A stretch of DNA of 64,000 nucleotides, taken from the NCBI GenBank assembly GCA_905221605.1, contig CAJNDS010000684.1:25876-89875 (forward strand), in the 5' to 3' direction. This stretch comes from Symbiodinium natans. Taxonomy: Eukaryota > Sar > Dinophyceae > Suessiales > Symbiodiniaceae. Under the pieces are notes generated by a model. That model made no database searches. It was given only the letters and a program-made list of their open reading frames with translations, and had not been told where the DNA came from. The position numbers and the translations under genes are program-made. How positions within the stretch are numbered: the first letter of the stretch is position 1; each line of letters opens with the position of its first letter. This document shows positions 23,383 through 35,166 of the stretch, one piece after another.

Positions 23383-25657
23383 GTTTGGGATTTCGAGCTT
23401 CGGGGCGGGGAAACTTGTCGCGGGGAGCTCGGCGCCCGGCTGCGCCGCGGATGCCCGGAGGGGGCATTCCAGTATCGATCGGGATGCCCTGCTTTGCGTC
23501 TTGCTTTGCTGTATATATATATATATGTGTATATATATATACACATATACATATATATATATATATGTATATATGTTTTTTTTTTTTTTTTGGGGGGGGG
23601 GGGTTGGGGGTGGGTTAGGGTTTAGGGTTGAGGGGTGCAGGTTGCGGGTTTAGGGTTGAGGGGTCTAGGGTTGGAATCAGTCCAGGCTTTGTGGTTTAGG
23701 GTTGCCTTGGGGCAGCGTCATGGTAGTCAGATCTGCCTCTGCGCTTAGGGCTTGATGGAGAGCAGCGTTGAAGGGGCCCATCTAAGTGGAAGGGAGAGAT
23801 TTGGGTAGTGTATAGTCTGATGAAGCCCGGATTGGAAGAAGGCAGTGGTAACTTTAGAAGGCTCCTTTATGGTATGAACTCAACGTTCGCGCGCAGGGAC
23901 TGATTGAAGCAACGGAATTGGCACCTAACAACCTGTCCTGCTCAGCAACATAGGAAAGACGTACCTGTTTTGCCGGCGAGCAGGGGAAGAGTAGTAAGGG
24001 AAGCTATAAACCCAAGCTCTAGGAAACCCCTTACTCAGGGTTGAGGGTTTTAGGGTTTAAGGGTTTAGGGTTTTCGGGATTTCGGGTTTAGAGTTACACC
24101 CTCGAGCAAGCCTCGCGACTTCGATCTTTAGCCCTCACCGCATGCCCTGGCCAAGAAGCCTGAGGACAGTCATGACAACAATAGGACATCGGCAAACAAA
24201 CAAAGTGTCTACAGAGGGAGAGAGAGGGAGAGAGAGAGAGAGAGAGAGATGTATATATATATATATATATGTATACACATAGGCGTGTTCGTATAAACAT
24301 ACATATATTCATGAGCTTCATGGTTGTATAAGTAACTATAACCCGACCGAAACAAAGCCCTCAGCTTTCCTCTCGGAGCCCCGGACTTTGAACATCAAGC
24401 CACAACATACCACAGAAATTCTGACACTTCCCCGCCCTAAGCCCTAAAGGTTTCGGGGTCAGGGTTTAGGTTTTCCCGCACCAATAACTCCGAGCCTTGC
24501 AGTAGTCTAGGAGGTCCGACAACGTCAGCATATGGTGCTGGCGCTTGTCGAGGACCTGGGGGCTGGATCTCATCTTGGGGAGCTTGGATTCCCAGCCTGA
24601 GCCTCTAAAGGGTTTATGGGGGGTTTATAGGGGTTATAGGGCGGGTTTATGGGTGCTTATGGGGATTTATGGGGTAATTTTAAGGCGGAAAGGGGTTTCT
24701 AGGGTTTATCTTAGGGTAGTTACGTGGTCCGTTAGAGTGGGAACCCTTCATTGGGGAGCCATTTTTTCCCTATAAACCCGCCTCGGCCCAGAATTAACCT
24801 AGGAAAAAAAAGGTGCCCTTTGGAAAAGGGAACCTAAAACCTAAACAAGCTCTTGGTCCTAGTACCTGTCGTGGCCGTGGAGTAGAAGGAAAAAACATGT
24901 ATGCTTATGATACGCACGGTCTGCATAGACATCTTTGGACACAGGCCTATCGGATGCCGTGTCTAAAACCCCAAAAAAAAGCCTTCAAGCGCAGGCCCGG
25001 ATGACTTTTTGAGATTCGTGTCGCGATTATTTCTGCTGTTGAGATTGGTACTCGTGACTGGTATCAGAGCTGGTATTCTCAATATTGTTGTTAAGGATGT
25101 GGCACATTGCCGAATGCGATTTCGTTGTCCACGCTGCTTTATGAGGAGCTGTCCAAAAAACATGCTGGCGAAGAGGTAGGGTTGTGGAACTTAAAGCTTT
25201 GACAGGAGTAGGGCTTGCCTAAACCGCTGATTGTAAGTCCTCTTGTTCAGCTGCCCTAGATTCTGGCCGTTTACAACTTTATGCGGCACCCCAAAAATGA
25301 ACCCTAAACCCGCCCGAAACGTACTGCAGCCCAGCTATCTAGCAAGCGGGCAAAGGCCCACACGTCGCGTTTAGGGTTGAGCGCTTAGGGTGGGGGCTAG
25401 ACGTCCCTAAGCCCTGAACGCAAAACCCCTAAACCTCGGTCCTAAGCCAGTCAACCCTAGGCTCCAAATACACATTCTAAACCCTAAGCCCTGAGCCCTA
25501 AGCCCCAAACCCCAAGCCCTACTTGGAGGTTCAGGGTACGTAGTAACCCAATTCTAAGTGTAGTTACAACGCACCTGACAAGCCGCTGAAGTACCCTTAT
25601 GGGGGTATAATTGGGGCATAAGCAGTTGGGTTACTAAGTAGCATGAACATCCAAATA
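23383..25657. other. Mixed matrix: simple repeats and unique pieces
   Basis: Contains an (AT/GT)n tract at 23513-23575 followed by poly-T and poly-G to 23603, a (GA)n(TA)n tract at about 24212-24272, degenerate GGGTTTATGGGG-type repeats at 24608-24720, and unique DNA at about 24810-25290. Nothing recognisable as a gene. The word TGGTATCAGAGC at 25057 looks like a retrotransposon primer-binding site but stands alone. Confidence 0.6.
25541..25636. repeat. Inverted-repeat element
   Basis: TAGTAACCCAA at 25541-25551 is the reverse complement of TTGGGTTACTA at 25626-25636. The outer bases also pair partly (CTACTTGG-like left flank, CTAAGTAGC right flank). About 96 bp, non-coding, and distinct from family A except for the shared AGTAACC word. 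Confidence 0.45.
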
Positions 25658-25806
25658 ACCCTAAACCCTAAACCCTAAACCCGAAACCCTTAGCCCTTAA
25701 CCGCTAAACCCTAAACCCTAAACCCTAAACCCTAAACCCTAAACCCTAAACCCTAAACCCTAAACCCTAAACCCTAAACCCTAAACCCTAAACCCTAAAC
25801 CCTAAC
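25658..25806 (-). repeat. Interstitial telomere-like array (CCCTAAA)n
   Basis: About 20 units, the last 14 or so perfect. Confidence 0.95.
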
Positions 25807-25885
25807 CCTGGAGGCCCCCGCTGTGAAGATCTCCTGGCCAAGCGTGGACGCAGCTGAGGGGGAGAGGGCATCAGTTCGGGGTTTG
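25807..25885 (+). other. Short coding-like fragment
   Basis: The plus strand reads EAPAVKISWPSVDAAEGERA, then SVR, directly after a telomere-like array and before degenerate TTTAGGG DNA. No family recognised. Confidence 0.3.
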
Positions 25886-26057
25886 GCAGATTGAGGGTTT
25901 AGGGTGTCGGGTGTAGGGTTTCGGGCTTAGGGTTTAGGTTGGGTTTAGATGGTTTGGTTAGGGTTGTAGGGCTACGGGCTTGGGGTTCTAGGGCTGTAGG
26001 GCATATAGGGCTTGAGAGAATTATGGGCTTGAGAGCCTGATTCTTGGTAGCAGGGCG

Positions 26058-26690
26058 GTGTCAGTGAAGACCCCCCACCACCCTCACCCCCCCATCACTC
26101 CCCCCCCTATGCCCCCCAGTCCAACCCTGCCCCTCACCCCCCCACCCCCCCCCAACCCCCCCCCACCCCCCTCCGCAGGGCCCCCTCCCAGCCCCCCCCC
26201 AGCCCACCCCCCCCCCACCCCCCCCCCACCCCCCCCCCACCCCCCCCCAACCCCCCCCCCCCACCCCCCCCCACCCGCCCCCCCACCCACCCCCACCCCC
26301 CCCCCCCAACCCCCCCCCCCACCCCCCCCACCCCCCCCACCCCCCCCCCACCCCCCCCCCCACCCCCCACCCCCCCCCCCCCCCCCCCACCCTCTCCCAC
26401 CCCCACTCCCTAACCCTCCCACCAACCCTCCCCAGCCCTCATCATTACCCCCTCCCACCATCGTGCACCATCCGACCGCCCCCCCACTCTCACCGCTCTC
26501 ATCGCTTCTTCATCTCTATGCCCCCCAGTCCACCCCTGCCTTCCGCCCCCAACTCCCTAATCCGACACCAACCCTCTACCGTCACCCCCCACACCCCCCA
26601 CCCCTTTCCACCCCCACCCACCCCCACCCCCCCGCCCCCGCCCCCCCGCCTGCCCGCGCTCCACCCTGCCTTCCGCCCCAATGCGACTGT
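26058..26690 (+). repeat. C/A-rich low-complexity block
   Basis: About 600 bp almost entirely CCCCAC/CCCCAA on the plus strand, with very few G or T. Frames are long because no stop codons can form (Pro/His on one strand, Gly/Trp/Val on the other), so the open frames are compositional. Extreme strand asymmetry suggests slippage expansion. Confidence 0.9.
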
Positions 26691-26699
26691 CTTGGGTCT

Positions 26700-26862
26700 G
26701 GGGTCGGCGGCACTGGCGGTAGCCATTAAATCGGGCAGCGCGAGGTCCCCAAAGGACCGAGCAAATGCGGACCTTTTAGCCCGGGTCGTCCCGGGAATAG
26801 CCTTGCTGGCCTCTGGCCTTCTGCGAAGCAGAATTAGGCCGGACGCCAGTGCCGCCGACCCC
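26700..26862. mobile_element. GC-rich element with 19-bp perfect inverted ends
   Basis: GGGGTCGGCGGCACTGGCG at 26700-26718 is the exact reverse complement of 26844-26862. The 125 bp between are non-coding and contain further short self-complementary words (GCCCGGGTCGTCCCGGG). No target duplication is evident. It could be a non-autonomous inverted-repeat element or a local inversion. Confidence 0.55.
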
Positions 26863-26929
26863 CGCGTGCCGCCGGTGAACGGTTTTTTTTTCGTGGTTTT
26901 TTGCGTCGCCACGGAGGCCCCCAGAGGGC

Positions 26930-27935
26930 GCGCATCATGAGCATCAGCGGGTCCAGCCCGGGACCCCCAGGCGCGCATCAGGAGCATCAGCGGCTCCCGG
27001 GGCGGGACCCCGGGGGCGCATCAGGAGCATGATGCCCCCCAAAGGGTGGCATATAAGCCCGGGGCTAGGAAAAAGGGAGTTTAGGGGCCTTATAAAGTGC
27101 TTAGAAACGTTAAGGGAGTCTAGGAGCCTCAAACGCTTAGGGGCCTGAAAATGCTTAGAAACTTAACGCTTAGAGATTTTAAGGGAGTTTAGGGGCCTCA
27201 ACATGCTTAGAAACTGCTCGCCCCGGGCTTCTGCGTGCGCTGCCCGCCCATGGGCGCAGCCCCTTAAAATCCGGCCCCCGCGCCGCCCGTGGTCCAGGGC
27301 GGAGCCCGCGTCGCACTAAAGCGCTAGCTTTAAGGGGCGAGCGCCCGAGCTGCCGACCGCCCAAAGTTGCTTCAAATTCGCGCGGGGCCCTTCGGGAGGC
27401 CTCCAAAACGGCATCCAAGGGGACGCAACACGCGGTGGTGCGAAAAGCACGAAAACCTCGTAAAAACCATGGGTTTTTACGAAAAACCGAGGCCACAAAA
27501 CACCCGCAGCACCCCATTAAACCCTCATGGGCGCGCATCATCGGCCCTAGCTTTTCACATGGGGCGCGCGCCAGGCCGAAACCACGTTTTTCAAGGTTTG
27601 GGGGGGGTACCGGAAGCCCAAAACCAGGCGAGCATCATGAGCATCAGCAGCCCTGGCCCGCGGGCCCAAGGCAATAAAAAACGCTGGAAAACGCTGAAAT
27701 CACCGTAAATACCGTGTTTTTATGAGGTTTTTCACGCGTGCCTCCGACCCCCACCCCTGTTGCCCTTGACCCGCCCCCAAAGTGCGCATCATCGAAACCC
27801 ACGTCCGGGCGGGGGTCTGCTGATGCTGCTGATGCGCGGGGTCCGGCCGCATCATCGAGCCATCGTTTCTCATGGGCTTCGTGGGGGGGTCCGGGCCCAC
27901 GGCCCAGAGACCCAGCTGATGCTCATGATGCTTGT
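26930..27935. repeat. Dispersed GCATCA(T/G)GAGCATCAG motif cluster in GC-rich DNA
   Basis: The motif or its reverse complement occurs near 26933, 26974, 27017, 27629, 27820 and 27917, with the partial form GCGCATCATCG at 27535, 27785 and 27850. Between them are three diverged copies of a CGTAAA.ACC..G.GTTTTTA block (27459, 27706, 27954) and a tandem AGGGAGTTTAGGGGCCT repeat at 27075-27215. Non-coding as far as I can see. Confidence 0.6.
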
Positions 27936-28350
27936 TCTAACAGCAGAAAACCTCGTAAATACCGAGTGTTTTGTGGGTCCACGTAAAAACGCCCCTAAAA
28001 TCGCGGGGAGGGAGGGGGGGCGAAGGCAGGAGAAAGAGAGACAGAGAGAAGGAGAGGACAACGGGAAAGAGAAGACAGTGCCAAGGTTCGAGGTTTCGTG
28101 CTTTGGGGGGCGGGGGCCGGCCCGTGCCGCTAGGCCTGAAATATGTGTTTGACACCACAGAGCACCATGAGATCAGCGACCTCTATGTCTATCCCAGGAG
28201 TTCGTGCCTGGGGTTTGAGCTCAGTGGGGTCACACGATGTTGTCGTCCCACGTCTAGTTGCGGCCTTGATTTGGACAGCCTACATGGCCGCAGCATTGCT
28301 CAGCCACTCTCTGCGTGAGAGTGACATATAGCCACCAAACCTAAATGACG
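27936..28350. other. GA-rich tract followed by unique DNA
   Basis: 28015-28080 is GA-rich (GGAGAAAGAGAGACAGAGAG). 28135-28335 is unique and open in more than one plus frame, including YVFDTTEHHEISDLYVYPRS. This may be a gene fragment but is not recognised. Confidence 0.35.
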
Positions 28351-28803
28351 GCTTAGGCCAGGGATGCGTGATCTATGTCACTTGGATCTGGGTTACAAGT
28401 GCTTGAATATACTATGACAAAACTCCCAAAACTCCCAAGCCCCGAATCCCAAACCCCAAACCCTAAACCCTCAAACCCCCCAAACCTCCAAACCCAAAAA
28501 CGGCAAGGCCCTGAACCTGCCTGCCCCCCCCCTCCCCCATTGGTGCATCGGGGTGCGTACGTCAAGGGTTTTGGGGGCGGAGGGTCCTAAACCCTAAGCC
28601 CTACGTCCTACACCTAAACCCTGGGTTTCTAAGATTGAACACTTTTCAAAGTGTGCTGGTGGGCGACTAGCGCACTCAGGGCCAGGGATTGCTTAGGCGC
28701 GGGACTTTCTCCAGGGCTGTAACTTTTGGGCATGTAGGATTAGCGGGTTCTCAAGTGTTAAAGCTGAACTGCCCTGAACCCTAAATCCCAAACCCGAACG
28801 AAT

Positions 28804-28870
28804 GGGTTTAGGGTTTAGGGTTTAGGGTTTGGGGTTTAGGGTTTAGGTTTAGGGTTTAGGGTTTAGGGTT
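28804..28870 (+). repeat. Interstitial telomere-like array (TTTAGGG)n
   Basis: G-strand units with two single-base variants. It directly precedes the coding-like shard at 28874. Confidence 0.85.
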
Positions 28871-28873
28871 GAG

Positions 28874-28955
28874 AGCAGGGTCTCAGTGTCCTGAGGGTCA
28901 TGGCCCACGGTGAAATCCAGCTTGTCGAGCCCCAGCACCCATTCTTCGCCTGGGT
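28874..28955 (-). pseudogene. Coding-like shard
   Basis: The minus strand reads GEEWVLGLDKLDFTVGHDPQ then DTETLLS. It is acidic and hydrophobic, with no resemblance to translated repeat. Bounded by TTTAGGG DNA at 28870 and CCCTAAA DNA at about 28970. Parent gene not recognised. Confidence 0.45.
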
Positions 28956-29491
28956 TTTTAACCCTGAACCCAAAACCCTAAACCCTAAACCCTGAACCCT
29001 AAACCCTAAACCCTGAACCCTAAAAGATGCGGTGCAGGGTTTCGGGAATAGAGTCCCTGTAAAGCTTCCTGCTCTGTTAGTGGAGCCTTAGGTGTAGGGT
29101 TCAGGGTTTTGGGTTCAGGGCTAAGTTTAGGGTGCAGGGTTTAAGGAGAAAACTGCCCAGCTTCTATCCTGACACGAGATCCTGCAACTAGTCCCCTTCT
29201 CCGTACCTTCGAACGATGTAGCTGTGGCTGTGGCTTAGGCTCATAAACTGCAACGGCTGAAAAGTTGGCAACGCACGACTCCCAAAGCCTCAAACCAAAA
29301 ACCAAAAACCCTGAACCCTAAACCCTTAACCCTTAACCCTAAGCCTATATCACATGCATCTGCTGGGATCCCTGGCGGCTAAAGCGACCGTCGCCGCTTG
29401 GATCGAAGGTTGTGAGGGCAGCCTGCCGCACCACCACCCAAGCCACGGTCTACGGGGTCCTTTAGCTGGTTCGGGGCTTTGGGGTATCCGG

Positions 29492-29605
29492 CCCTAAACC
29501 CTAAACCCTAAACCCTAAACCCTAAACCCTAAACCCTAATCCCAAACGCTAAACCCTAAACCCTAAACCCTAAACCCTAAACCCTAGACCCTAGACCCTA
29601 AACAC
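29492..29605 (-). repeat. Interstitial telomere-like array (CCCTAAA)n
   Basis: About 16 C-strand units, including two CCCTAGA variants. Confidence 0.9.
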
Positions 29606-30726
29606 TAAACCCCAAGACTGTAGCCGCTTGGGACGTAGGGCTTGAGGGGTTTGGGTTTCGGGGTTTCGGCTTGAGGGTCCAGGGTTCTGGGGGTTCACGG
29701 TTTGGGCTTAGCGTTTAGGGTTTAGGGTTGACTTACTGGTTCATATAGTGGGGAACTTAGGAAGTCCCGAGCAAGTCTACCTAGAACCCGAAACCCTCTA
29801 CCCTGCAAAAGAACCCTTTTGCTTAAGGATCCCCCTACCCCCCCCCCCCCCGCCCCGCCCTCCTTTTGTGAGGTTTTAGGGCTTAGTCTTCGCATAGGGC
29901 TTGCTGCTGTCGGAGATACCCTATGTAACATAAGCCCTAGACCCTTCCCACACTTGCCGGCATCGTAGGGGTAGTCAGAAACGTTAGAAACCCCAAGGCT
30001 CACCACACTCTCCGAGACTTGAAGACCCTCAGCCGTAAACCCTACAGAAACCAGAAAGCTACTAAATCACCGTGAGAAAGGGAAGCAGCGTAAACCCTGA
30101 CCAAACAACCCCAAAGCCCCAAACCCCAGACCCCAAACCCCTTACCTCTACACCCAATCTCTAAACCCCAAACCCCAAAACCCCCAAACCCCAGATGCCG
30201 AAACCCAAACCCTAACCCTAAATCCGAACACCCTTCAGCCCTTCAAGCGCCCAGGAGCCTGCATGGTGCCGCATGTGCGGCTAAGGAAGCGTTTGGTCTG
30301 AGAGGCCGGGAGAAGCTACTACTTTTCGGAGGTATTTGGGGTTCAAGGGTTTAGGGGTTCAGGGTTGAGGGGTTATTTAGGGTATTTAGGGTTCAGAGAA
30401 ATTAGGGTTTGGGCTTGGGTATTTCTACTATAACCGTAACCTGCTGCAGGTACTACTACTAACAATTCGTGGACCAAGGGTTCATTTGCCTAAAGAAAGA
30501 CCTGGGCGAGGTCCTAGTGGTAAGAAAAACCTCCAGCAACTAAACGGTTTAAAGCCCGTAAAGCCGCTCAAAGGCTCTGAACCCTAGACCCTAGACCCCT
30601 AAACCTAAATCAACTAAAGCACGAAAGCCTCTAAAGCCACGCGAAGCCTCTAAACCCTCTGACCCCTTCCCCTTACATCTCCATAAGCCCTATTTCTAAA
30701 GCCTCTGAGACCCCTAAACCCATATC

Positions 30727-30812
30727 CTAAACCCTAAACCCTAAACCCTAAACCCTAAACCCTAAACCCTAAACCCTAAACCCTAAACCCTGAACCCTGA
30801 ACCCTGAATCCT
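30727..30812 (-). repeat. Interstitial telomere-like array (CCCTAAA)n
   Basis: Nine perfect units, then a short run of CCCTGAA variants. Confidence 0.9.
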
Positions 30813-30921
30813 AGAACCAGAAGCCCCCCCAAATCTCCAAAACCATCTGATCGCTGCGCCTAAACACCTAAGGATGCACCCTGAAACCCCCAGAGCTGCA
30901 AAACCCTTACATTCGAGGGAT

Positions 30922-31107
30922 GGGTTTAGGGTTTAGGGTTTAGGGTTTAGGGTTTAGGGTTTAGGGTTTAGGGTTTAGGGTTTAGGGTTTAGGGTTTAGG
31001 GTTTAGGGTTTAGGGTTTAGGGTTTAGGGTTTAGGGTTTCGGGTTTCGGGTTTAGGGTTTAGGGTTTCGGGTTTAGGGTTTCGGGTTTAGGGTTTAGGGT
31101 TTTAGGG
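30922..31107 (+). repeat. Interstitial telomere-like array (TTTAGGG)n
   Basis: About 25 G-strand units. The first 17 are perfect; TTTCGGG variants intersperse the end. Confidence 0.95.
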
Positions 31108-31900
31108 TACCTTGGACACTTAAGGTTGCACCCTTGCGTTTAGGGGGGACCCCTTTTTTCAAGATCCTTAAGGTAGGATACTGGCCATATTAGGAGTATA
31201 TTAAGGGGAACGTTTCGGACCACCTTCGGGGAACGAGTCTTCATCCCTTGATACATGCGACAAGCCCGGAAGACCCTCAAGCAGCTGAAGCTGTCTGACG
31301 GGGCCTAGTCAAGCAGAGGAACTAGGGCCTAGAGAGGTTTGTTCCAAGTCTAAATCGACCTGGACACCTTAACCTACTGGTTTTTCGTAGGGAATGAGGG
31401 AATTAGGTACCTGACATCCCCCCCCCTCTTCCCTTTGAGGGAGTATATAAGCTAAGGGCAATACAGCGATTGTGTGATTTTCATTGTTTCGGAGGTTTTT
31501 TAGGCAGATAGTAGTAAACCCTAGACCGCAAACCCTAAACCCTAAACCCTCTCTTTTCTTTTTTTTGGGGTTTCTTAGCTAAATAGTACGTACTGGTTGG
31601 GCTCGGGCCGACTTCGCGGCTTCCACCGCGGCTGCCGAAGGCCTGGGCTTTGAAATGATGTGGGTTAGGGTTTAGGGTTGAGGGTTTTGAGAGGTTTAGG
31701 GGGCTTGGGGGTTTAAGGGGCTTGGGGGTTGAGGGGCTTGGGGGTTTAAGGGGTAGGGGGTTTGGGGTTTAGGGGTTTAGGGGCTTGATACCCCCAAACC
31801 CTAAACCCGTTAATTCGTAGTTTTCGTGATGTTATTTCCCCGAAGAGTGTGTAGGTAGGGCCGGGTTGAGGTCCCGCCACGGCCGGTGGGTGCCTTTTTC

Positions 31901-31982
31901 TACTTATTGCTTAAGAATCGCCCGCCCCCCCAAAAATACTCTTCCTTATAAGGGCAATATAGGGATTAACTTTATTATTATA

Positions 31983-32016
<34 letters not shown>

Positions 32017-32044
32017 GGGAGGGGGGTTCTTCAGCAAATCGTAG
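31901..32044 (+). mobile_element. Family C element, copy C2 (expanded)
   Basis: Left end TACTTATTGCTTAAGAA, right end GTTCTTCAGCAAATCGTAG (its diverged reverse complement). The inner words CTCTTCCTTATAAGGGCAAT match copy C1 at 56401-56487. An insertion of (TA)n plus poly-T and poly-G at 31976-32027 makes this copy longer. Confidence 0.6.
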
Positions 32045-32204
32045 TTTTCAATGGAAAAAATCAGGTCAGGCGTCGCCCCACATGCCAAAATCGCGCTCTC
32101 TCGGATGAGTCCCATGTGCACTCCGTGGTCTCCAACATCCTGCTCTGCCGATAGGCGGGTTTAGGGTTTAAGGGTTTAGGGTGTTAGGGCTTTAGGGCTT
32201 TTGG

Positions 32205-32310
32205 GGTTTTGGGGTTTTGGGGTTTTAGGGTTTTAGGGTTTTAGGGTTTTAGGGTTTTAGGGTTTTAGGGTTTTAGGGCTTTAGGCTTTAGGGTTTTAGG
32301 GTTTTAGGGA
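32205..32310 (+). repeat. Variant telomere-like array (TTTTAGGG)n
   Basis: About ten consecutive 8-bp units with an extra T (TTTTAGGG), preceded by TTTTGGGG units. A local amplification of one variant. Confidence 0.9.
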
Positions 32311-33461
32311 TGCAATCGCTTGATGCGAAAACGCGGCAGGGGGCCCATACATTTCTGCTTCGCGGCCTCTATGGATGCGTCTGTTTTATATAGGGACTAG
32401 GGTTCCAATTATGGGCCTTCATTTGGGTTGTGGGTTCAGGGTTTAGGGTTTAGGGCTTATATACACTAGACATAAAAAGGGCCCATTCGCCCATACTTCG
32501 GATCCCTACAAACAAAGCTAAGCATACCAAGGGCCCATGGTTCCAACCTTAGATAGGGGGATCTGCATTTTCGTGGTGTTCCACATGGTGCCCGAGTGCT
32601 CTTGGACTGATCTTAGAACTGTCTTCAAGTGATCCTAACCCCCAAAAACAGAACAAGGGTATATTGCTTCGAAACCCTAAGCCCGCAACCCCCGAAACCC
32701 TAAACCCCAGACCTGCAAGCCCTGAGTATCAGCAGGCGGGTGGCTTGTCTGGCATCAGGCTGTCGCGTCGGGGGCGCGTATAGCAGTCCGCACCTCAAAA
32801 GCCAATGGGTGGGTTCAGGGTTTAGGGTTTAAGGCTCGGGTTCAGGGCTGAGATTCGTCCTACACTCCTAATGCGGGGTGATGTATCTCCTGCCCCAAGA
32901 CCACAAACTCACCCACTCAAGTCGAGTGTCACATCGTGTGGGAAGGCCCTAAGCTCTAAACCCTAAAGCCCAAACCCTAAACCCTAAAACCGAAACCCTA
33001 AACCCTAAAGCCCTAAACCCCAGGAACCAACCTCACTCACCCTCCGACACCGCGTGGTTAGGGTTTAGGGTTTCGGGTTTCGGGTTTACGACCAAGGTAC
33101 GTACAACTTCAGATGACAGTACCCATGAACATCCAAGTAACACCCTGAAGCCTACACCCCAAAAACTCTAAGCAACGTAAACCCAGAAAAAAACCCTAGA
33201 GGGTACTTGTACTTGGGAGGGGTCTAGGTAAACCCCAACCCCCCGGCCTCCCGCAAAACCCAAAACCCAAAGCCCTACGCCTTAAACCCCTAAACCCCAG
33301 AATCTAGGCCCTCTGCAACCCAAAAAAGACAGAACAAAAACAAAAGAAGCTGAGGGCCCCACTGCCCGGCCTGGGTTCCAGTTTCGCCTGTCGGGGGGGG
33401 GGGGGGGGGGGGGAACTTCGGGGGCCTCTCAGAGCTTTAGTGTGGTTTAGGGTTTACGGCT

Positions 33462-33514
33462 GGGATGTTCCCCCTTCCGAGAAAGGACTGTGAGTATATA
33501 AGTGGGAACATCCC
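33462..33514. mobile_element. Family B hairpin element, copy B1
   Basis: GGGATGTTCCCCC at the left and GGGAACATCCC at the right are inverted repeats around a 29-bp AT-richer middle. Shares its ends with 36211-36290 and 61809-61938. Confidence 0.6.
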
Positions 33515-34266
33515 AAACAGAGGGCTTTTTGAGGGGCTTTAGAGTTTAGGGCTATGGTTTAGGGTTTAGGGCTTTTTAAGGGGCTTTAGGGATTAGGGTT
33601 AAGGTTCAGGGTTTGGGGCTTAGGGTTGTTTAGGGGCTTCAGTGCTTTAGGGTTTAGGGCGTATACTCCCCTTAGCACCGTAAAAGAATAGCAAGATGTT
33701 TAATATGCTCGTGGGCTTCAGATAAAAGAATAGAAAAGCAACTCCTAGCGTTTTAGGAGTTAGGGCTTAGTGTTTTTGTTCGTTTAAGGGGGTTTAGGGT
33801 TCAGGTTTAGGGTTTAGGGCTTAGGGTTGCTTATGGTTTTTCAGGGGCTTTCGCGCTTTAGGGTTTAGGGCCTATAGGGTCTTTTTTTTTAACGGCCTGT
33901 TTGGGGAGGAGGTATTCTACGGCTTAGGGATTTCCAGGGGCTATGGGGTGTGTTAGGGGTCTCTGGCGTTTTTTAAGGGGATTGGAATGTTTCTGAAATG
34001 GGATCCTCTTAAACCCCAAAAGGGAGCAAACAAAAGATCCACGAAGGGCTTACCCAGCTAGGCATTTTGTACGTTGATTTGTGTGCTAAGGGCTGTTTAG
34101 GGGTTTCGTGTGGGTTTGAAGTTGCTTCTGCGGAGCTTTAGATTTTGGTTCTTTGTTACGGGCTGTTTAGGGGGCTTTGAGTTGCTTCTGGGAGGCTTGA
34201 GGGTTTGAGGGTGTTTTTCTTGAGGGCTGGAGGTGTTGGGGAGGGTGCGCCACCCCGATCCCTGAA

Positions 34267-34368
34267 CTTGGTAGCCCAGTCACCGATGTTATTGCAAGGG
34301 TGCTTTTTTTTTTTAGGCTGGCTTCTTTGTAAGGAAAGCCTTGAACCCAAAAAGGCTGGGCTACAAAG
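34267..34368 (+). mobile_element. Family A short inverted-repeat element, copy A4
   Basis: Starts CTTGGTAGCCCAGT and ends GGCTGGGCTACAAAG. The core contains a T-run, GGCTGGCTTCTTTGTAAGG and CCTTGAACCC. No target duplication is visible, so the right end may have been edited. Confidence 0.75.
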
Positions 34369-34950
34369 CTTCCCGGAAACCCTAAACCCTAAAGCCAAAA
34401 CCTGAAACAAAGGGAATAAGGGCCTACTCCGGGTCCAAGGAATTAGGGCCCCAAACCCTAAGACAATAAACCCTAAGACCCTAAACCCTAAGACCCTAAA
34501 ACCTAAACCCTAAACCCAAAACCTTCATACCCTAAGACGCTAAGACCCTAAAACCCTAAAGCCCTCAACCCCAGGAACCAAACCTCGCGGACCCTCCGAC
34601 ATCGCCTGCGCCGGCGGCTTCTTCACTGCTTGGCGCGTGAGGCGGGTGGCCGCCTGGGGGGGAATCGGTGTTGAGGTTTGGGGTTTAGGGCCTCCGCCGT
34701 AAACAGTAAACCCCAAACCCCAAACCCCAAACCCTAAACCCTAAACCCTAAACCCTAAACCCTAACCCTATAAACCCTGAACCCTGAACCCTGAAGCCTG
34801 AAGCCTGAAGCCTGAAGCCTGAAGCCTGTCGAAGCCCTAACCCTAAACCCTAAACCCCGCAACAGCCCCAAAACATTTCGTCCAAGCCCCGATAAGCCAC
34901 GAGCGAGACTGGGATCTGGGGAGAAACTACCCAGCTGTAGCGCCTTCTTT

Positions 34951-35059
34951 CTTGGTACGCCAGTAGCCATATTACGATAAGGGTGCCTTTCTGGTTAGTT
35001 ACTTTACAAGGGAACCTTGAACCAACAAAAAGGCTAAAGGGTCGCACTGTGCTACCAAG
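34951..35059 (+). mobile_element. Family A short inverted-repeat element, copy A5
   Basis: Starts CTTGGTACGCCAGTAGCC and ends CACTGTGCTACCAAG. It is flanked by a perfect 4-bp duplication, CTTT at 34947-34950 and 35060-35063. Confidence 0.85.
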
Positions 35060-35166
35060 CTTTCATGTACATTCGAAAAGCCATAACATTCAGAACACCC
35101 CAATAAGAACTGTGGTTGGCCGTCTGGGAAGGATGTACTGGCCTGGCCTGGCCATGACAATTCACA

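Noticed and set aside
25057-25068. TGGTATCAGAGC, resembling a plant LTR-element primer-binding site
   Set aside because: No LTR, polypurine tract or element ORF lies nearby. An isolated 12-mer is not enough.
26058-26729. 223-codon plus-strand open frame, Pro/His-rich, and its Gly-rich opposite frames
   Set aside because: The DNA is almost pure C/A, so stop codons cannot form. Composition explains the frames.
27971-28318. 115-codon plus-strand frame as a gene
   Set aside because: The first part is translated GA-rich repeat. Only the last part is protein-like, and other frames are open too. Listed only as a possible fragment.
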